Part shown: positions 45,701-58,727 of the stretch, one piece after another
Layout: each line of letters opens with the position of its first letter
How positions within the stretch are numbered: the stretch's first letter is position 1
NCBI GenBank assembly: GCA_030762175.1
Contig: CM060838.1
Coordinates: 22,438,001 to 22,502,000 of the forward strand
Source: Metallyticus violacea
Lineage: Eukaryota; Arthropoda; Insecta; Mantodea; Metallyticidae
Direction of reading: 5' to 3'
DNA length: 64,000 nt
The notes under the pieces: generated by a model
What the model was told of the DNA's origin: nothing
What the model saw: the letters and a program-made list of their open reading frames with translations, nothing else
The model's database searches: none
Translations under genes and position numbers: made by a program

Positions 45701-48263
45701 AAGTAACCGTTGCATTAATGTAAAACATTATATGATGCAAATTGCTGAACCCATGTATCTCTTTTATAAATCAGCATGACGTTGGAAATTTTAAAACTAA
45801 AAGATGTATTTTAGCACTGTGTAATTTTTTTTCAATATGGAATATAACTGGCGAGTCTGTGTTCGTGACATTTAGAATGCTTTAATAGCGAAGTCATTTA
45901 ATTATGATGTGCTCAGTCATTTCTTTGACATTGGTTATAACTTTCAAATTTCGTAACGAAACACTTAAAGTTAAACTATAAACTGATATCCTTCAAAGCT
46001 AAAAGTGGATCTATTTAAATCTTAATAATTATTCTAACTTATACTTTTAAAATTGTGTTCTAGTATCATCACAAATAAGACTTGGTAAAAGAAATTTACA
46101 CATCTTATAAACAAATTTAGAATTTAACATTTGATTTGCATTCAAAAAGTATTGATGCATCAATTATTTTTAACAAATGAGAAACAAACCATATCCTCTA
46201 GATATAGGAAACAAGAAACACTCAATGCTGTGTAGAAAACTGAATTAATAGGTCGTTAGACCTATTCTAAATTACAATATTAAAAGAATATTTGGTCCCA
46301 TCACAGTGGATATCTAGGCAATATTTATTTACTTTTGTTTTAGAGGTAATGAAATAAAACATTACACAGAATTAGCATGTAATATAGAAAGAAAATGTTA
46401 AAACAGTTAAACAAATTCGTACGTGGGTACTGAAAAGTGACTGTATAATTGCCAAAATAACTATTTTTACGTTGCTATTACTTGACTTATGCAATAACTT
46501 TAAACACCAAATAATTATTTCAAGCAGTTTATTAAAATATATTCCCAAAACAGATATGCTGTTCCATAAAACGATTAAAACTATATTTCATGCAGTGATA
46601 GTTACAAAAATTACAAGAGATAGTTTGACGTTAAAGGAAACTCATATCAATTTGATAAAAGTATATGCGGAAAATTTTCCTCCACTTTTTAAAGATTAAA
46701 AATGGGCTGTTTAAGATAACCCTCGCCAAGGACATGAAGTTCGGTTAATGTCATGTTACGTATTCGTTAAACAGTGGACAGTAATTCTCAGCGCCACCTA
46801 CAGGAAGGTTATGGCATCAGTTTTTAGGACAGAAATAACTTTACATTTACTAAGTTATTAACTTCAAAAGGTTAAAACTATAACCACAGTGTTATTGGCT
46901 CAATTTTTTAACCAACTTAATGAAAAATTCGTTAGAAATGACCCCATTTGCAGAAGAAATACAGTTTACTTTAAGACTAATCATAAAAATGTTTTAACGT
47001 TAAGAAAACTGAGAGATTCAAAGTACAAAGTGTTAATAGCATCCCCCCTACCACCTACATTTAGCTCCCTCAAAGTTTCATCTGCTTCCAGTGCTCAAAC
47101 ATTTCCTCTATGGTCAGCGTTTTTCATCAAATCAAGAGTCGATTGCAGATTTAGAGGAGTAATTTGAAATCTTTCCGAAAACCACTGCAGAGGCGAGATA
47201 ATAGGTTTTGCAGCATTGCTGATATAAATATTTTGATCTGAGGAAATAAAAATAACATTTAATTTAAAAAGCCGTTCCTTGATTGATAAGTCAAGAACTT
47301 TCCAGTACCCTCACAGTTATGCTAGATGTAAAAAACAGGCCAAATATATCCTAAAATATTTATGGATATCCTGGTATTATTTCAATATTCGTTGTATATT
47401 AATTATTTTTAAATATTATGAGGCTAGTGATTGATAAATTATATTGATGTGTTTAGATACAGATATAACGTGATTTTCCAGCTCGCTGCTCCATAAAAAT
47501 CCAATACGAAGCGTAATATTTAGACTGACTGGAAAAACCAATATCTACGATTCAGTGAAGCTTTCAGTCGTGAGTGAAGTTGTAAAGATCTACAAAGTTT
47601 CCGATTTCGCATTAGCCATCTTTGCCTTGCTGTCTCTCACTGCCTAATCTTCTGTGAACCGAAATCTGTGTACTGCTCCGAGATGTTTTCTTTTGAAGAA
47701 CTGCTTCACATCAATAACTGAGAAATATTGGATCTGTAAAATATACGACGTAAAATCAACAGCTTATAAAGAGAAAGAGGAAGAAAGAATATCAAATATA
47801 TTTGACTAGAGATGTTTTACTGCATCAGCTTGCTTTAATGCTCTTTTTTTCAATCTCCCCTTTTCTCCCAATGAGTTCTTTTCAAGTTTTTTTATGTTTT
47901 TTTCATTATTTAGAGCATTTCTACTTAATTTTATTCCTTTAGCTCGAGTTTCCTCAATAGTGGAATTGTGCGACAATTCGTACATGTCTGCATCCAATCA
48001 TATCTAAAATTTATATCAAGGGGCTAAGGTGAACAAATCAGGCAGACATCTAATGTGTTTACAAAAATAATAAATCGTAGAAATACACCTATAATAATAA
48101 TGTATACAAAATACAATAATTTGGAAGGAAAATAAATGCATTTTTTTATAATAAAGGAATGGGGAATTCCGTTCTGATATATTTAAATAAAATACAAACA
48201 CATAAAAGTAGACAGGATATAAATGTAACAATGAATCAAGAAAAAGAATAATATGGTAAAATA
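45701..48263. other. Long AT-rich stretch without recognised genes
   Basis: Several 60-90-codon frames show no domain. Nothing supported. Confidence 0.5.
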
Positions 48264-48480
48264 CAGCGCGGAAGGAAATTCACTCCGCAGAGACAGCTAG
48301 TTATGTTGGAAGCAAAAACTGTTCATCCCAAAGCTGCCCTTTCTTCACATACCGTTAGCTGAATAATCCCGCTGAACTATATGCCAATGATCCGGTTTGG
48401 GATTTGTTGCAAACAGACATATTTTCGCTTACAACAGACCTTCACTCAGCTTGGTATGGAGCGACCTCCCTTCCGCACTG
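48264..48480. mobile_element. 217-bp TA-flanked inverted-repeat element (MITE)
   Basis: The ends cagcgcggaaggaaattcac and (reverse complement) cagtgcggaagggaggtcgc are inverted repeats over about 17-20 bp. TA flanks both sides (48262-48263, 48481-48482). No coding capacity. This is the structure of a non-autonomous Tc1/mariner-type element. Its autonomous partner is not in the window. Confidence 0.7.
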
Positions 48481-49764
48481 TATAATAAAACACTTTGAAC
48501 TGACTATCAAAAGAAGAGATATTTTGAACATGCACATATCCTACTGACAATTCAAAATGAAAATATTCATTTAGAGTTGAGAAAAAAAAAAGCATAGGTT
48601 TTAAAAACTTTTTTAGCTTCTTGTTTTTTTTTTTTTCTTGGTTTTTTTTTTTGTGTAATATTCTCACTTTTTTATTTACTATAATTAAGTATTGAACATT
48701 TGCATAGCAAAACGTGTTAAGTTAAAAATATCAAACAATGACCCAAATACGATATACTGTAATTAATAGCTCCAGGATATACCTAAAAATGAAATTATGT
48801 GTATTAGTTATAACATAGATTGATGAAAACAAAAACAGTATCAATCAGTATTCTTTAACAGGAAACTTCACAAAGACACACTTCCCTTGTGTATAACTAT
48901 TTTTAAAAAGCTGCACTTAAAAGTCCTTTCTTTTAAGGAGAATGAGTTCTTTTCATCTCCTCTCGTTTTATTTACTTTAACAGAATGTCCTTTAGCATTC
49001 ACAGTTTGATACAATAGCAACATCCGATGAAAAGCTCTCTGTAATAATTGCAGCTTTGTAAAAAAGATAATTTCAGTACATCCGCGTCTCTTGAAAAACC
49101 TTCCTCTATATCTGAGTGGTAATCACTGCCTTGATGCTTGGTTTCTCATTTGTATCAATTTATATGTTGGAATTTTAGGAGCTCATTTATGCATTTATTA
49201 AACTAGAGAGCAGATAAGGCAGCACTTTATATGAAAGGGAATGAATGCTGACATTCATATTCATGTAACAGCTAAAGGTATGTGTTATCATTTAATTAGC
49301 ACGGGCTAATGCGGGTTATTTAACCTCTAAAGTATCTCAGCAATATATGAAAAATCCCTTTATCGATTTTATTTGGAAATTGACAAACAGTACAACCTGC
49401 TTTTTTCAGTACGAATACCACAATTTAGTTGAAAATATAGCTTTGCTAATATAACATTTCATCATCAAATAATGATTCATATTTTAAGGTACATATATTC
49501 CAAAAAATGTAGTTTTGATACTGATGTTAAAAGTTTCATATGAAAACCTCTCTCTCTTAGTGACGAACCAATCATAATTTAAAAGCAGAAGCTTTCATTC
49601 TAACAGCCATACTCATTGGGGTGACAATCCCATATGGTTTCAATTTTCTTACAAGGCAGAACGCCACGAATGTGCTTTTAAGCTTGTCCTTAGTCAATAG
49701 ACCTTGCAAGGGATTGTAAGCCAGATTCAGTCGAACATTAAAATGACTTGAAGTAGAGCGAAGC
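48481..49764. other. Unannotated AT-rich stretch
   Basis: T-rich runs near 48625-48655. No feature recognised. Confidence 0.5.
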
Positions 49765-49774
49765 AAAACTTAGA

Positions 49775-50071
49775 TTTTAGATTGATTTATTTATGGACGC
49801 TCTTTAACATCCGAAGCCATCAGTGTCCCATTCAATTCAGGGCGTGAAACGGCTAATAAATTTTGCTAAGAGTCCTCTCTTTCATGCTTGAGGTTCTTTA
49901 TCGTGCCGTAAATGTACAACACGGTACCCACGGCTTTACTTCCCTTCCGAAGGAAGCCATACTTAGGATTTTCATGCCCGAAAAAATCTATCGATCCTGG
50001 CCGGGTTTGAACCCGCGATCTTGGGTTTAGAAGGCAAGTATGGTTACCACTACACCACCAGAACCGAGACG
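49775..50071 (-). mobile_element. SINE-A copy 6, full length with target duplication
   Basis: Reverse orientation, tail gatttatttatggacgctct at the left, full head at the right (B box on + ccgggtttgaacccgcgatc, A-box region tggttaccactacaccacc). Flanking aaacttaga at 49766-49774 and 50072-50080 is the likely target duplication. Confidence 0.9.
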
Positions 50072-50080
50072 AAACTTAGA

Positions 50081-50915
50081 AAAGATTCACCATTATGCAA
50101 AAGCTGTTATGACAGTCGCCATAAGAAAATTAAATATAAATATGGGGGATGTGCTTTATTTATACACTTGCCCAGTGAGTAGGACAGCAACAAACATGCA
50201 AGTTAAATAACATCCAAGGTTCTTTATTTCTCCGGTATCAATCTTGTTGCAGAACCAGGATAGCACGAGAACATGTTTTACATTTAAAATTTGATTCTTT
50301 TAAAGACTAAGTAATGAAATCAAATTATTATTTAATTAAAATTTACATATTCTGTATTAATAATTTCCCTTGATGTGTGATTGAGAACTTTTTATTTGTG
50401 AAAACTTGAGTTACTCCAATTCTGTAGTAATCACAACTTTTTATAGTTTGTTTTTCCTTTACTTTTGAGACTAGTGCTCTTTATGAGTTACTTGCTGAAG
50501 TATCGTTGGAGATCATATGGGGAACTTCGCAGCAAAGGCATGATATTGTTCAGCTTTGTTATGCTGAAGAAGCCTACACAGATGTCTTGCCTTACGGCAT
50601 GTTTAGTACACATCTGTTGAGAGAGTAGCCGCTGAACTTGCATTATGCTGGGAGTGATGGAAGAGGAGCTAATATGCAAAGGAAATTTGTGCTGTCTTCA
50701 TTGTTCAAGCATTTTTGCCTTCTACAGTCCGATACCTTTGGTACTCTCCTCCATCCACCATTCCCTTCCAACCTGTGCTTCCTTTCTCCGTTGGATCTAA
50801 GTTAGTCCTTGGCTTTCTGGATGTGTTACATCTTCTGCAGCTATTGTGGTGTTGGGGAATTAATTTCCAATTATTGTTCGGTCGCTTCCGGATTACCTTC
50901 GAAATTTAATTTATA
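50081..50915. other. Unannotated stretch, mixed composition after 50460
   Basis: Sequence from about 50460 to 50910 is less AT-rich and has medium frames on both strands. No domain recognised. Confidence 0.35.
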
Positions 50916-51430
50916 CACAGTGCGGCAGAAACAATGATACATTTTACTATTATCCGATATGTTAAGGGCTTGCGAATGCCGACGAACTCTTCGCGTTAAA
51001 TTTGGCTCTAAAGCAGCTCTTACTGTTGGCATGTTTATGGAGTACGAACCGTAGGTGACCTACCATTTGACTTCTTGTTTCAAGCAGATGTTGTCATGAA
51101 CTGCCTGACCCATCTTGTAATCGCTTCCATGACGGAACTTGTCCATTCCGACCGATATAGAAATGTTGCCGAAACAAAAGTGCGTTCATACTATACAATC
51201 ACCAGATTTGAAAAAAAATTTCAATTGCAAACTCACCATATTCATTCAACCTACACCCCATACTGACTGCCAAGTATGTGCAGCGGAGCGAGCGGTCAAG
51301 GTCATGTAATATGACGTACAGAAAATGCTTTGAACTGCACTGCGCAATGGTACAAACATCATCTCTCTAAGAAGCCGTGACCAACAACAGCGCACGATTT
51401 AAAATGGATCTATATTTCTGCCGCATTCTG
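50916..51430 (-). mobile_element. Deletion derivative of a DUF4817-type IS630/mariner transposon
   Basis: Inverted ends cacagtgcggcagaaacaat and (reverse complement) cagaatgcggcagaaatata with TA on both sides. The minus strand encodes traces of an N-terminal transposase domain of the DUF4817 (helix-turn-helix) type: MVSLQLKFFFKSGD, then WVRQFMTTSA, NGRSPTVRTP and, after frameshifts, RRHSQALNIS. The catalytic domain is entirely missing, leaving about 515 bp. Its termini differ from DDE-1, so it is a separate family. Confidence 0.7.
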
Positions 51431-52009
51431 TACTTTTTTGAAGCTAACTAATACTGTTTTTAGTAGACATGTTGACAAATCACAACGGCGCAAATAATCA
51501 ATATCTGTTAAAGACATCAGTTCAATTAATTACGATGTTTTGCTGAATGTGGTGTTCAAGTTTCAAAACGGTAGCGCCAATTCCCCCCAAGCCCTTCCCT
51601 ATGCTTTAAAATATACTCTTTATGGCGCACTAATACATTGAAATTAATCATAGTTTAGGGAGAAAGAATAGATTGGTGGTATGGTTAATAAGTGATTGCC
51701 GTAATTTCTAATGATTTTTAGAACAAGAAATGTAACGACCATGAACGTTTGCAAATTAGCTTTGAATGTAGCTACTATGAGTATTGTAATGAAGTTAAAA
51801 CATGAAAATCCCGTAATTAGAAGTGAAATATGCAATATTATACCAAATATTTAAAAATAACATTTATTGAAAACTTTACTACTTATGCACTCGTAAACTA
51901 TTCCCTTTTCTTTATGCATAAATATGCAGGTACATTAAATCGGACTCGTTTGGAAGTACCTGATTGTACTACTCGTCATTGGGTACGCTGGGCTTAGAGT
52001 GCTTAAAAA
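51431..52009. other. Unannotated stretch
   Basis: No feature recognised. Confidence 0.5.
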
Positions 52010-52225
52010 CGGGGCTAGTTATGAACAACAATTCTTCTTCCTAAACAATGTTTGGGAAACAGAACTGATCAAGCCATATGCCTCTTGGCCTGCCCCGGTC
52101 TCTTCTCCCATGGGGTTTGCAGTTTTAGAGTAATTTTGGTAGTCGATCAGGGCTCATTCTTTCCAAACGTTTCTCTATTTATTTTGATATTCTCTGACTT
52201 TCATCCCTAATTCTGAACCTGGTGA
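52010..52225 (-). pseudogene. LINE ORF2 C-terminal remnant
   Basis: The minus strand reads RFRIRDESQRISK, stop, IEKRLERMSPDRLPKLL, stop, NCKPHGRRDRGRPRGIWLDQ. The RM.PDRLPK...KP.GRRxxGRPRxxW pattern is the usual C-terminus of non-LTR retrotransposon ORF2 proteins. Only this tail is present. It could come from the same family as the RT at 34 kb, but the parts do not overlap. Confidence 0.6.
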
Positions 52226-52800
52226 GTAACTTAGTATCATCATGAAAGGCTAGTAAACCATCTCTGGTTAAGTCCAGTAGAGGGGTTGCATCTTATAGCT
52301 TCTGAACAGCATAAGAGTAACTTTCTCAGCAAATCCAGATTTTCTTATAGCTATAATTACGGCATCTTTGGAACAGACGGACATACTTACTGGCGGCAGG
52401 GAGGAGGTTTGCAAGAGAGCACAGTTGACTCAATTGTCATTTATTTGTTAACTATCTTTGGTTCTACAGTAAATCCATATATGAGTCAGTAGAACAGAAA
52501 GTTCTTATATTAGTAATGAGCTCTTGTCATTAGTAATTTTCTAATGGTTGTGTAAAGTGTCCTTTTGTTCTGTTAGAAGCCAATATAGTCGTTTTGCGAA
52601 TTAGAATTGTGATTCAGCTAATATTTCTATTCAAACTTAGAGAGACATAAGTCCAGACTGAATGAATATGAACACATGCGAACTACAAACTACCATTCTT
52701 GTGTTTCAGTCTGTCCCTTCGTATTTATGTTTACAATTCTTATTAGGATAAAGATAAAACGTGATACAAGAGCAGTTTGCAAGAATATCAGCATTTACAG
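52226..52800. other. Unannotated stretch
   Basis: No feature recognised apart from the acceptor-like catttacag at its end. Confidence 0.4.
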
Positions 52801-52985
52801 TATCTAATGTTGGGGGAATGAAACCTACGGCGCCACTATTCTTATCCACCAGCAAGCATCTCCAGGAAGGCGAGGCTAGTTCTCGCTCGTCTGGTCTTGA
52901 GTGTCGAAATGCCCTCGGGTTCAGAGAAGAGTGCTCCAGATTGTTAGCGCTCATCGCGTGTTGCACTTTGAGTCTCGTCTCAGAC
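52801..52985 (+). CDS. Candidate internal exon (unrecognised)
   Basis: A 185-bp GC-rich island in AT-rich flanks. Acceptor-like tatcagcatttacag lies before it and a strong donor-like cagac|gtgagtg after. The only open frame reads SNVGGMKPTAPLFLST, SKHLQEGEASSRSSGLEC, RNALGFREECSRLLALI and ACCTLSLVSD. It enters in phase 1 and exits in phase 0. An equally long frame runs antisense, so strand is not certain. No domain recognised. The exit phase fits the candidate exon at 61657. Confidence 0.35.
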
Positions 52986-53983
52986 GTGAGTGTTTGAAAT
53001 AAATGAATAAATTTGTTTTATTATTATATGTTTATCGTCAACGTTACTAATTGCTAAAGAACAATAAAAGAAATAAATCAGAAGTGCTGAAATCAAACAA
53101 GATATAAAAATAAAACTGGCTTTATCATTTCGCACAAACATTATGCAAAGAGTTAGGGTCTTCTCCAACAATTAAGAATATTTTTCCATACTTCTGTGCC
53201 ACAGTTCCTTCTGCATGCATGATCCACATCCAATGCTAAAGTAAATAATAGAAAAAGAACACATTTGCCCGAGCACTCTACTATTTGCAATGCAAAGTAG
53301 TGCGAGGAAGAGAGAGTGAAATTTGTTATGAGATGTGATGCTTCTAAGAAGTAATGTTAGGCCCATGGCTCTTAAAAGTCTCTCAAGATGCTGGATATAA
53401 AACCTAAAGGAGAGAACACAAGAACAGTTCAAAGCAACAGGCAAGGAAGTAAGAGTCATTCTTAGTGTGCGTGTGTGCGGGCGAGCGCGCGCGCTTTGTG
53501 AGAACCTCGATATCAAAAATCGATATTGGTAGCTCGCTCTCGATTAGGAAGATAAAAGGGTTACAAAAAAAAAGCCGATCTATGCTTCGGCTATCTGTTC
53601 GGAATAAGAATTATTGAAACCAAAGGTTCACTTTCCTTTCATCATAGGAAATGTTTTGAAGCCAAAATAGAACTTTTACGTTATAGAGGAAAAGCAAATG
53701 AGAGAAACGAAACAAAGGTAACATTATAAAGATAAAAAGGAGTAAAAACCGGAAAGTATAAATATAAAAACATTATATATAAATGATAAACTTCTACAAA
53801 GGAATGTAAAAATACAAAGAAAACCTACAGGACTGGAAGGAAAAAGAAAGAAGAAAATATTCACTCAACTGAAACGCCCTGAGAAAGATAAAGCAATTAG
53901 ATCGCGAAAGATTAGACAAATAGAGTCACAAAATAGCAAGAAACTAAAAATAAAAGATGGGTAAAACATAGCTTAGTACAGTA
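52986..53983. other. Unannotated stretch
   Basis: A GT/GC alternating tract is at about 53466-53495. It is followed by the inverted repeat tcgatatc-aaaa-atcgatat near 53508. Confidence 0.4.
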
Positions 53984-54275
53984 AAGAACTCTTAAGGGTG
54001 TTGCATACTAGAAAACCGTTACATTGGCAACACTTCGGGAAGAAATTGAAACGGCATGTGCTGCATTGGCTGAGGACACTTTCGCAAACGTTGCTCAATC
54101 AGTAGTTCAACGTATTCAGAAGTATATCGACGCCGATGGTGGGCATTTTGAGCAAATGTTGTAACTGTAAAAGTCTAAGATGATTAGTGCTCATCATTTT
54201 CTGTTTGTGTGAATTCAGTTTTGTTATGTTAACACCGTTTTTTCTTTGCTTGAAGTGTGTACACATTTTTGCCAC
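53984..54275 (+). mobile_element. DDE-1 3' fragment, copy 5
   Basis: Starts in the LKDVVY region (ctcttaagggtgttgcatac), continues with EEIETACAALAEDTFANV and the GGHFEQML C-terminus, and ends at a decayed terminus, tttttgccactatctatct. 5' truncated, frame broken. Confidence 0.85.
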
Positions 54276-56677
54276 TATCTATCTATTAATTCTCATTGCT
54301 GTATTATAAAATAATATGCATGTCTTACTCTTGTTTTTCTGAAACTGTGGGCGTTGCAGTTTCACTTTCACAGACATTCCTTCTCCCTTTTTCTACATGA
54401 CAGAATTCCAGCCTTACTCCACTTGTTGAAATATTTCCATTTTCCATTATATCAACAGTCTTTAGAAACAGGTTATCTGTTCATACAAAATGAGCATATC
54501 GATTTAAATAACAATATTAATGAAAATTTTCATTACTGAAGGGTAGAAAAGAAAGTTTAACTCAAATTGTTATGTACCTCAATGCATCTTTCAAATAACT
54601 AGAAACAATCTAAGCAATCGTGTGTTTATATTATTTATAAGATTTATATACTTCATTTACAAATTAACAACATTGTTTAAATAAGACAATAGAGGATTTA
54701 TATAAAATACTGAACTACTACTGGTGGGATTTTAAGGCAAAGAGGTTCTTATCTCATATTCACTATCGCTGTAGCTTTCGTTTTTACATTTAAAACTTTT
54801 TGTTACATTAGAGTCATTCAATGTTTCTGGTATTTGTTCCTTGTACACGTACTCCAGTTATATAGTGGTGGTGCTTTACACAGCGAACCGCAAGCGTTTC
54901 TTCTGCTGCTATGTGTCATTCTTCCGGTTACAAAAAGAAGCAGACAATGGTTTTGTGGAGGATGCACCATTGGTATCCTTTGTATATAAACAAGCAGACC
55001 TTCATGTCGCTTATACATTCATGGTTAAAAATACATATGAAGAAAATATGTACCAATAAAAGTTATATAACATTTACTAAAAATAGAGGATTCAATGTGT
55101 ATATTTTCGAAGTTGCATTTAAATTTTACAATATTTATCTGCGCAGAACACGGAAGAAGAATATTTCCAAGTCTTTTTTTTTTTTTGTTTGTTTTTCTTC
55201 TCGCAGGTTGTTTAGAGTATGACCAATAGGCATTAATATTCGACAGCCTAGAACAATTAACATTATAACAGACCCCACATACCCGCACTTAACAGCAAAG
55301 AAAAATCGGAAGCTGTAAGATAAAGTAAAAAGGTATTTCGAAAACACAGAAACAGTTACAAAATTATAATCGATACAATACAAAACAGACTACAATATGC
55401 TATTGTTTGTTAGTGAATTTCAATTAAATCTATGAGCGGAACATCAGAGAAAATGCATTCCAAAAATCAAGGATTTAAATTTTTTTCTGATCCACCTGCC
55501 AAAACAATAATTTTGCCTTTAAAATGGGGGCAAATCCAGTTTTCCAGTATGTATGAAAAAATAACATATAAAGTACTATTTTAATATTAGTTAATGGCAC
55601 AAAAATAATATACGATATCCATAAATTTCCGGCACAATTATAATCAACAATTGTTTAGAAACGACATGACATAGAGCAATGCGTTTTTATTTTTTGCCAA
55701 ATATTTTAGTCTCTCCAAGTTTTGTTTGCCGAGTGAAAACAGCAGCCTTGAAGGGTGGATCGACAATTTGTGACTTACTACCAGCATACCACCACAAACA
55801 ATGGATATTTTCCTGTGATGTCGTCACTATCGTTCAATTTAAATTTACAAAATAATAAAGTAAGCTTGGAAAGATGTAATTTTTTTTCAATAAAACTACA
55901 TTGATGTGTATGATATAGAACAATGACCGATTGTAATGGTATCGAGCCTTTACAGACACCCTGTACTACTTTTCATAGACAAAAAAAGGTAGCAGTTCAA
56001 GATTTAGTTTTGCTTTTGAGTGATAAAACAAAGAAATGTTTATTTAACTAATATACATTTCCTAATACCCATCTAAAAGAAAGCTACATTTTTGTAAATG
56101 TAAATATCTTACACTTTTGTTAATTCCTCATTAGACAAAATAAATATTATGTATTTTTAGATTATGCATCCCAAACTATATTGGAAAATTATGTAATACG
56201 CAGATGTGAAACACTTAATTTATTTGTATAACATTAATAATTAAAATATATAGATCTGTATTCTTAACTTTAGAAAATAGAAATATTATTTAGTTTTTTT
56301 TATACAGAGCTACGATTAAAATTACTGCAGTGAGAGAATTTTCAGACCTTCTAATATACCTTTGAAAGATGTACAAAAATTTTCAGAAAATGGTGTAGTA
56401 AAATGATAACAAAGGAGATTTGAACATTTTTAAAAGGAGAAAATAAAAATATTCAAGTATTACATATTCTATAGGATACCGAGATGCTGAGACCGAAAGA
56501 CCTACTTTTATTACGTAAATTATGTAAATTTATCCGATACTAATTCACCCTTTGGTCTTTAGCAATTTACTCTATTCTCTCCTCGTTTACATATTACCCT
56601 GCAAGAGCTGAATGCTTCAATAACAGACAGTCGAGCTTTAATGGCAAAGTAAGCAATTAGAGAGATTTTCCGCAAGT
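54276..56677. other. Long AT-rich stretch without recognised genes
   Basis: A lone tacagacaccctgta-type sequence at about 55950-55964 resembles a transposon terminus, but no partner end was found. Nothing else supported. Confidence 0.4.
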
Positions 56678-56679
56678 TA

Positions 56680-57943
56680 CGAGGGTAGGTCGATAAGTTT
56701 CCGGCCTCGCCGATACGGATTATCATTTCGCAAAATTCTTATTTGGTGTAATACCTTATCTGTTAAGTAAACAATTGCAGCTGTAACTTCCGCTCCGCTG
56801 TGTTCAGTTGTTCAGATATAGTTGCATAAAGAAGGCTGTGTGTAGAAGATTATGACATTTCAAAATGGAGTTTCGAGCTGTTATTAAGTTCTTCACAAAA
56901 GAAGGACTTACTCCAAATAAAATTAAACAGTGATTGGACGGTGTATATGGGGAAGCACCCCCCCTCATATGCTACCGTAAAAGAATGAGCCAAACTTTTT
57001 CGAATAGGTCGAGAAAGCATTGAAGACGAAGAACATGCAGGTCTGCCCTTGGGGTACTCACTCCGACAAAACATCGCTCTTGTGGAAGGAGAAATTATAG
57101 AACACCGGCAGCTCAAAGTTATAGAAATAGCAGCAATGATGGGCCTTTCTAAAACTACGGTCCTTCGAATTATTCATGAATATTCAAACATGAATAAGTT
57201 TAGTGCAAGATTGGGGCCTGGACTTCTTTCCTCAGTCCAAAAGTAGCAACGAGTCATCTGTGGTCAGGCCTTTTTGGAACTTTGTCGTGGCAACGAGAGA
57301 AAAGTTCTGCAAACCATTGTTACAGCAGATGAAACTATGGTCCTCTACTATGACCCCTTGTCCAAAGGAGAGTCATTGGAGTGGCAGGCGTAAACCTGGC
57401 GAAGCACCGCCTCTAAAGGCCAAGGTCACTCAGTCAACCAGAAGATCATCGTCACAATCTTTTGGGACCGTGAAGGAATACTCTTCATTGACTTCAAGGA
57501 GAGGAACACCACAGTAAATGGGAAGAACTATGCTGGCCTACTGCACAGACTAGTGCTTCTATTAAAGAGAAAAGGCGAGGAAAGCTGAATGGTGGAGTGC
57601 GCCTTCTTCACGACTGCAAAGGAAGCTGTGAAGAAATGTGGCTTCAAGGAAATGCACCATTCCCCTACAACCTAGACCTAGCTCCCAGTGACTATTTCCT
57701 CTTCTCAGAACTCAAAGAGGACCTTCGAGGAAGGAACTTTAAGTGTGACGAAGAAGTGATAGATGCTGTTTATGCTGATTTTGCAGACTTCCGAGTATTT
57801 GGGGTAGGGGGGGGGATTGAAATGTTAATTCAAAGATGTGAGAAGTGTATTGCAATAAAGGGTAACTATATTGAAGAGCGAAATATAGTTTTTGTCTTTA
57901 TCATACAAAAAGGTTAGGCCGGAAACTTATGAACATACCCTCG
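56680..57943 (+). mobile_element. Near full-length mariner element with TIRs and TA duplication
   Basis: A cut-and-paste DNA transposon of 1264 bp. Ends cgagggtaggtcgataagtt and (reverse complement) cgagggtatgttcataagtt are inverted repeats, with TA at 56678-56679 and 57944-57945. The transposase on + starts near 56863 (MEFRAVIKFFTKEGL). A stop follows KIKQ (about 56931). Further traces are FRIGRESIEDEEHAGLP, ALVEGEIIEHRQLKVIEIA and KTTVLRIIHEYSNM, the two N-terminal helix-turn-helix motifs. Then come IVTADETMVLYYDP with the first Asp and, from 57597, RLLHD joined directly to CKGSCEEM. The NAPVHTS stretch after the second Asp is deleted. LAPSDYFLFSEL with the third Asp remains. Several frameshifts; inactive. 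Confidence 0.92.
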
Positions 57944-57945
57944 TA

Positions 57946-58727
57946 CTCCGGCCATAAAAATAAGTCTTTACTAAGATTTTACAATGATTCGTTAGTGCGC
58001 GAGTGTACAAGCTTTTAAAGCTAATGAAGGATATGAAAATACTCTTGTAAATATTGCCCTATTTGGTCGCATTGTTAAAAACATGAAATTGACATTAGCG
58101 TACAGGAAAACTGGAAGACTAATGGCGGTGTTGCAGTTCTGCACCATGCAGCTAATCACTAAATCATGTTAATGCTGTTTTTATATTCTCGTGATCCTAT
58201 CTCCGCTGCTAGAGCGGCGTTGGGGGCGACATTTTAACGCCGCACCATTCGACAAACCACCACATTTCCCATTAATCATACTTCAGTTTGATTTCTGCAG
58301 GACGCGCCCGACAGCTGGAAATCCCTACATAAATGTGTAATTGATTGGATCTCATTGTGATCACAGATATTCTGCCGCGGTGAAAAAATTTTATTTCTAA
58401 TATTCTATAATAAAAAGAATGCAAAACCACCACAATATGATGAGGTTTTTCAAAACTGGCTGTAACATTCCGAGCTTTAAATTAATGAATTGCCACTGTA
58501 TAATATTGTAAAAGGGTAACCAATGTGCCGCAAAATACCATCCGATGGACATACAGGTGGTCGCTAACTCCACGTCTAATTATTATAACCCCAACTGAAG
58601 CTGGTTTACCAATTAACATTTTAATTCGTTTACCCTGAAACTGCTATGTAGAGAATTTGTTGGTTGTATCAACAAGGAATTATCACACATTTCTTTAAAG
58701 CTCTCCAAATTGTCACAAAAATCACGG
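57946..58727. other. Unannotated stretch
   Basis: No feature recognised. Confidence 0.5.

Noticed and set aside
53172..53516. 114-codon minus-strand frame
   Set aside because: No recognisable domain and partly built on a GT/GC simple-sequence tract.
55945..55965. Possible transposon terminus tacagacaccctgta
   Set aside because: No partner terminus or coding remnant was found on either side, so no element can be delimited.
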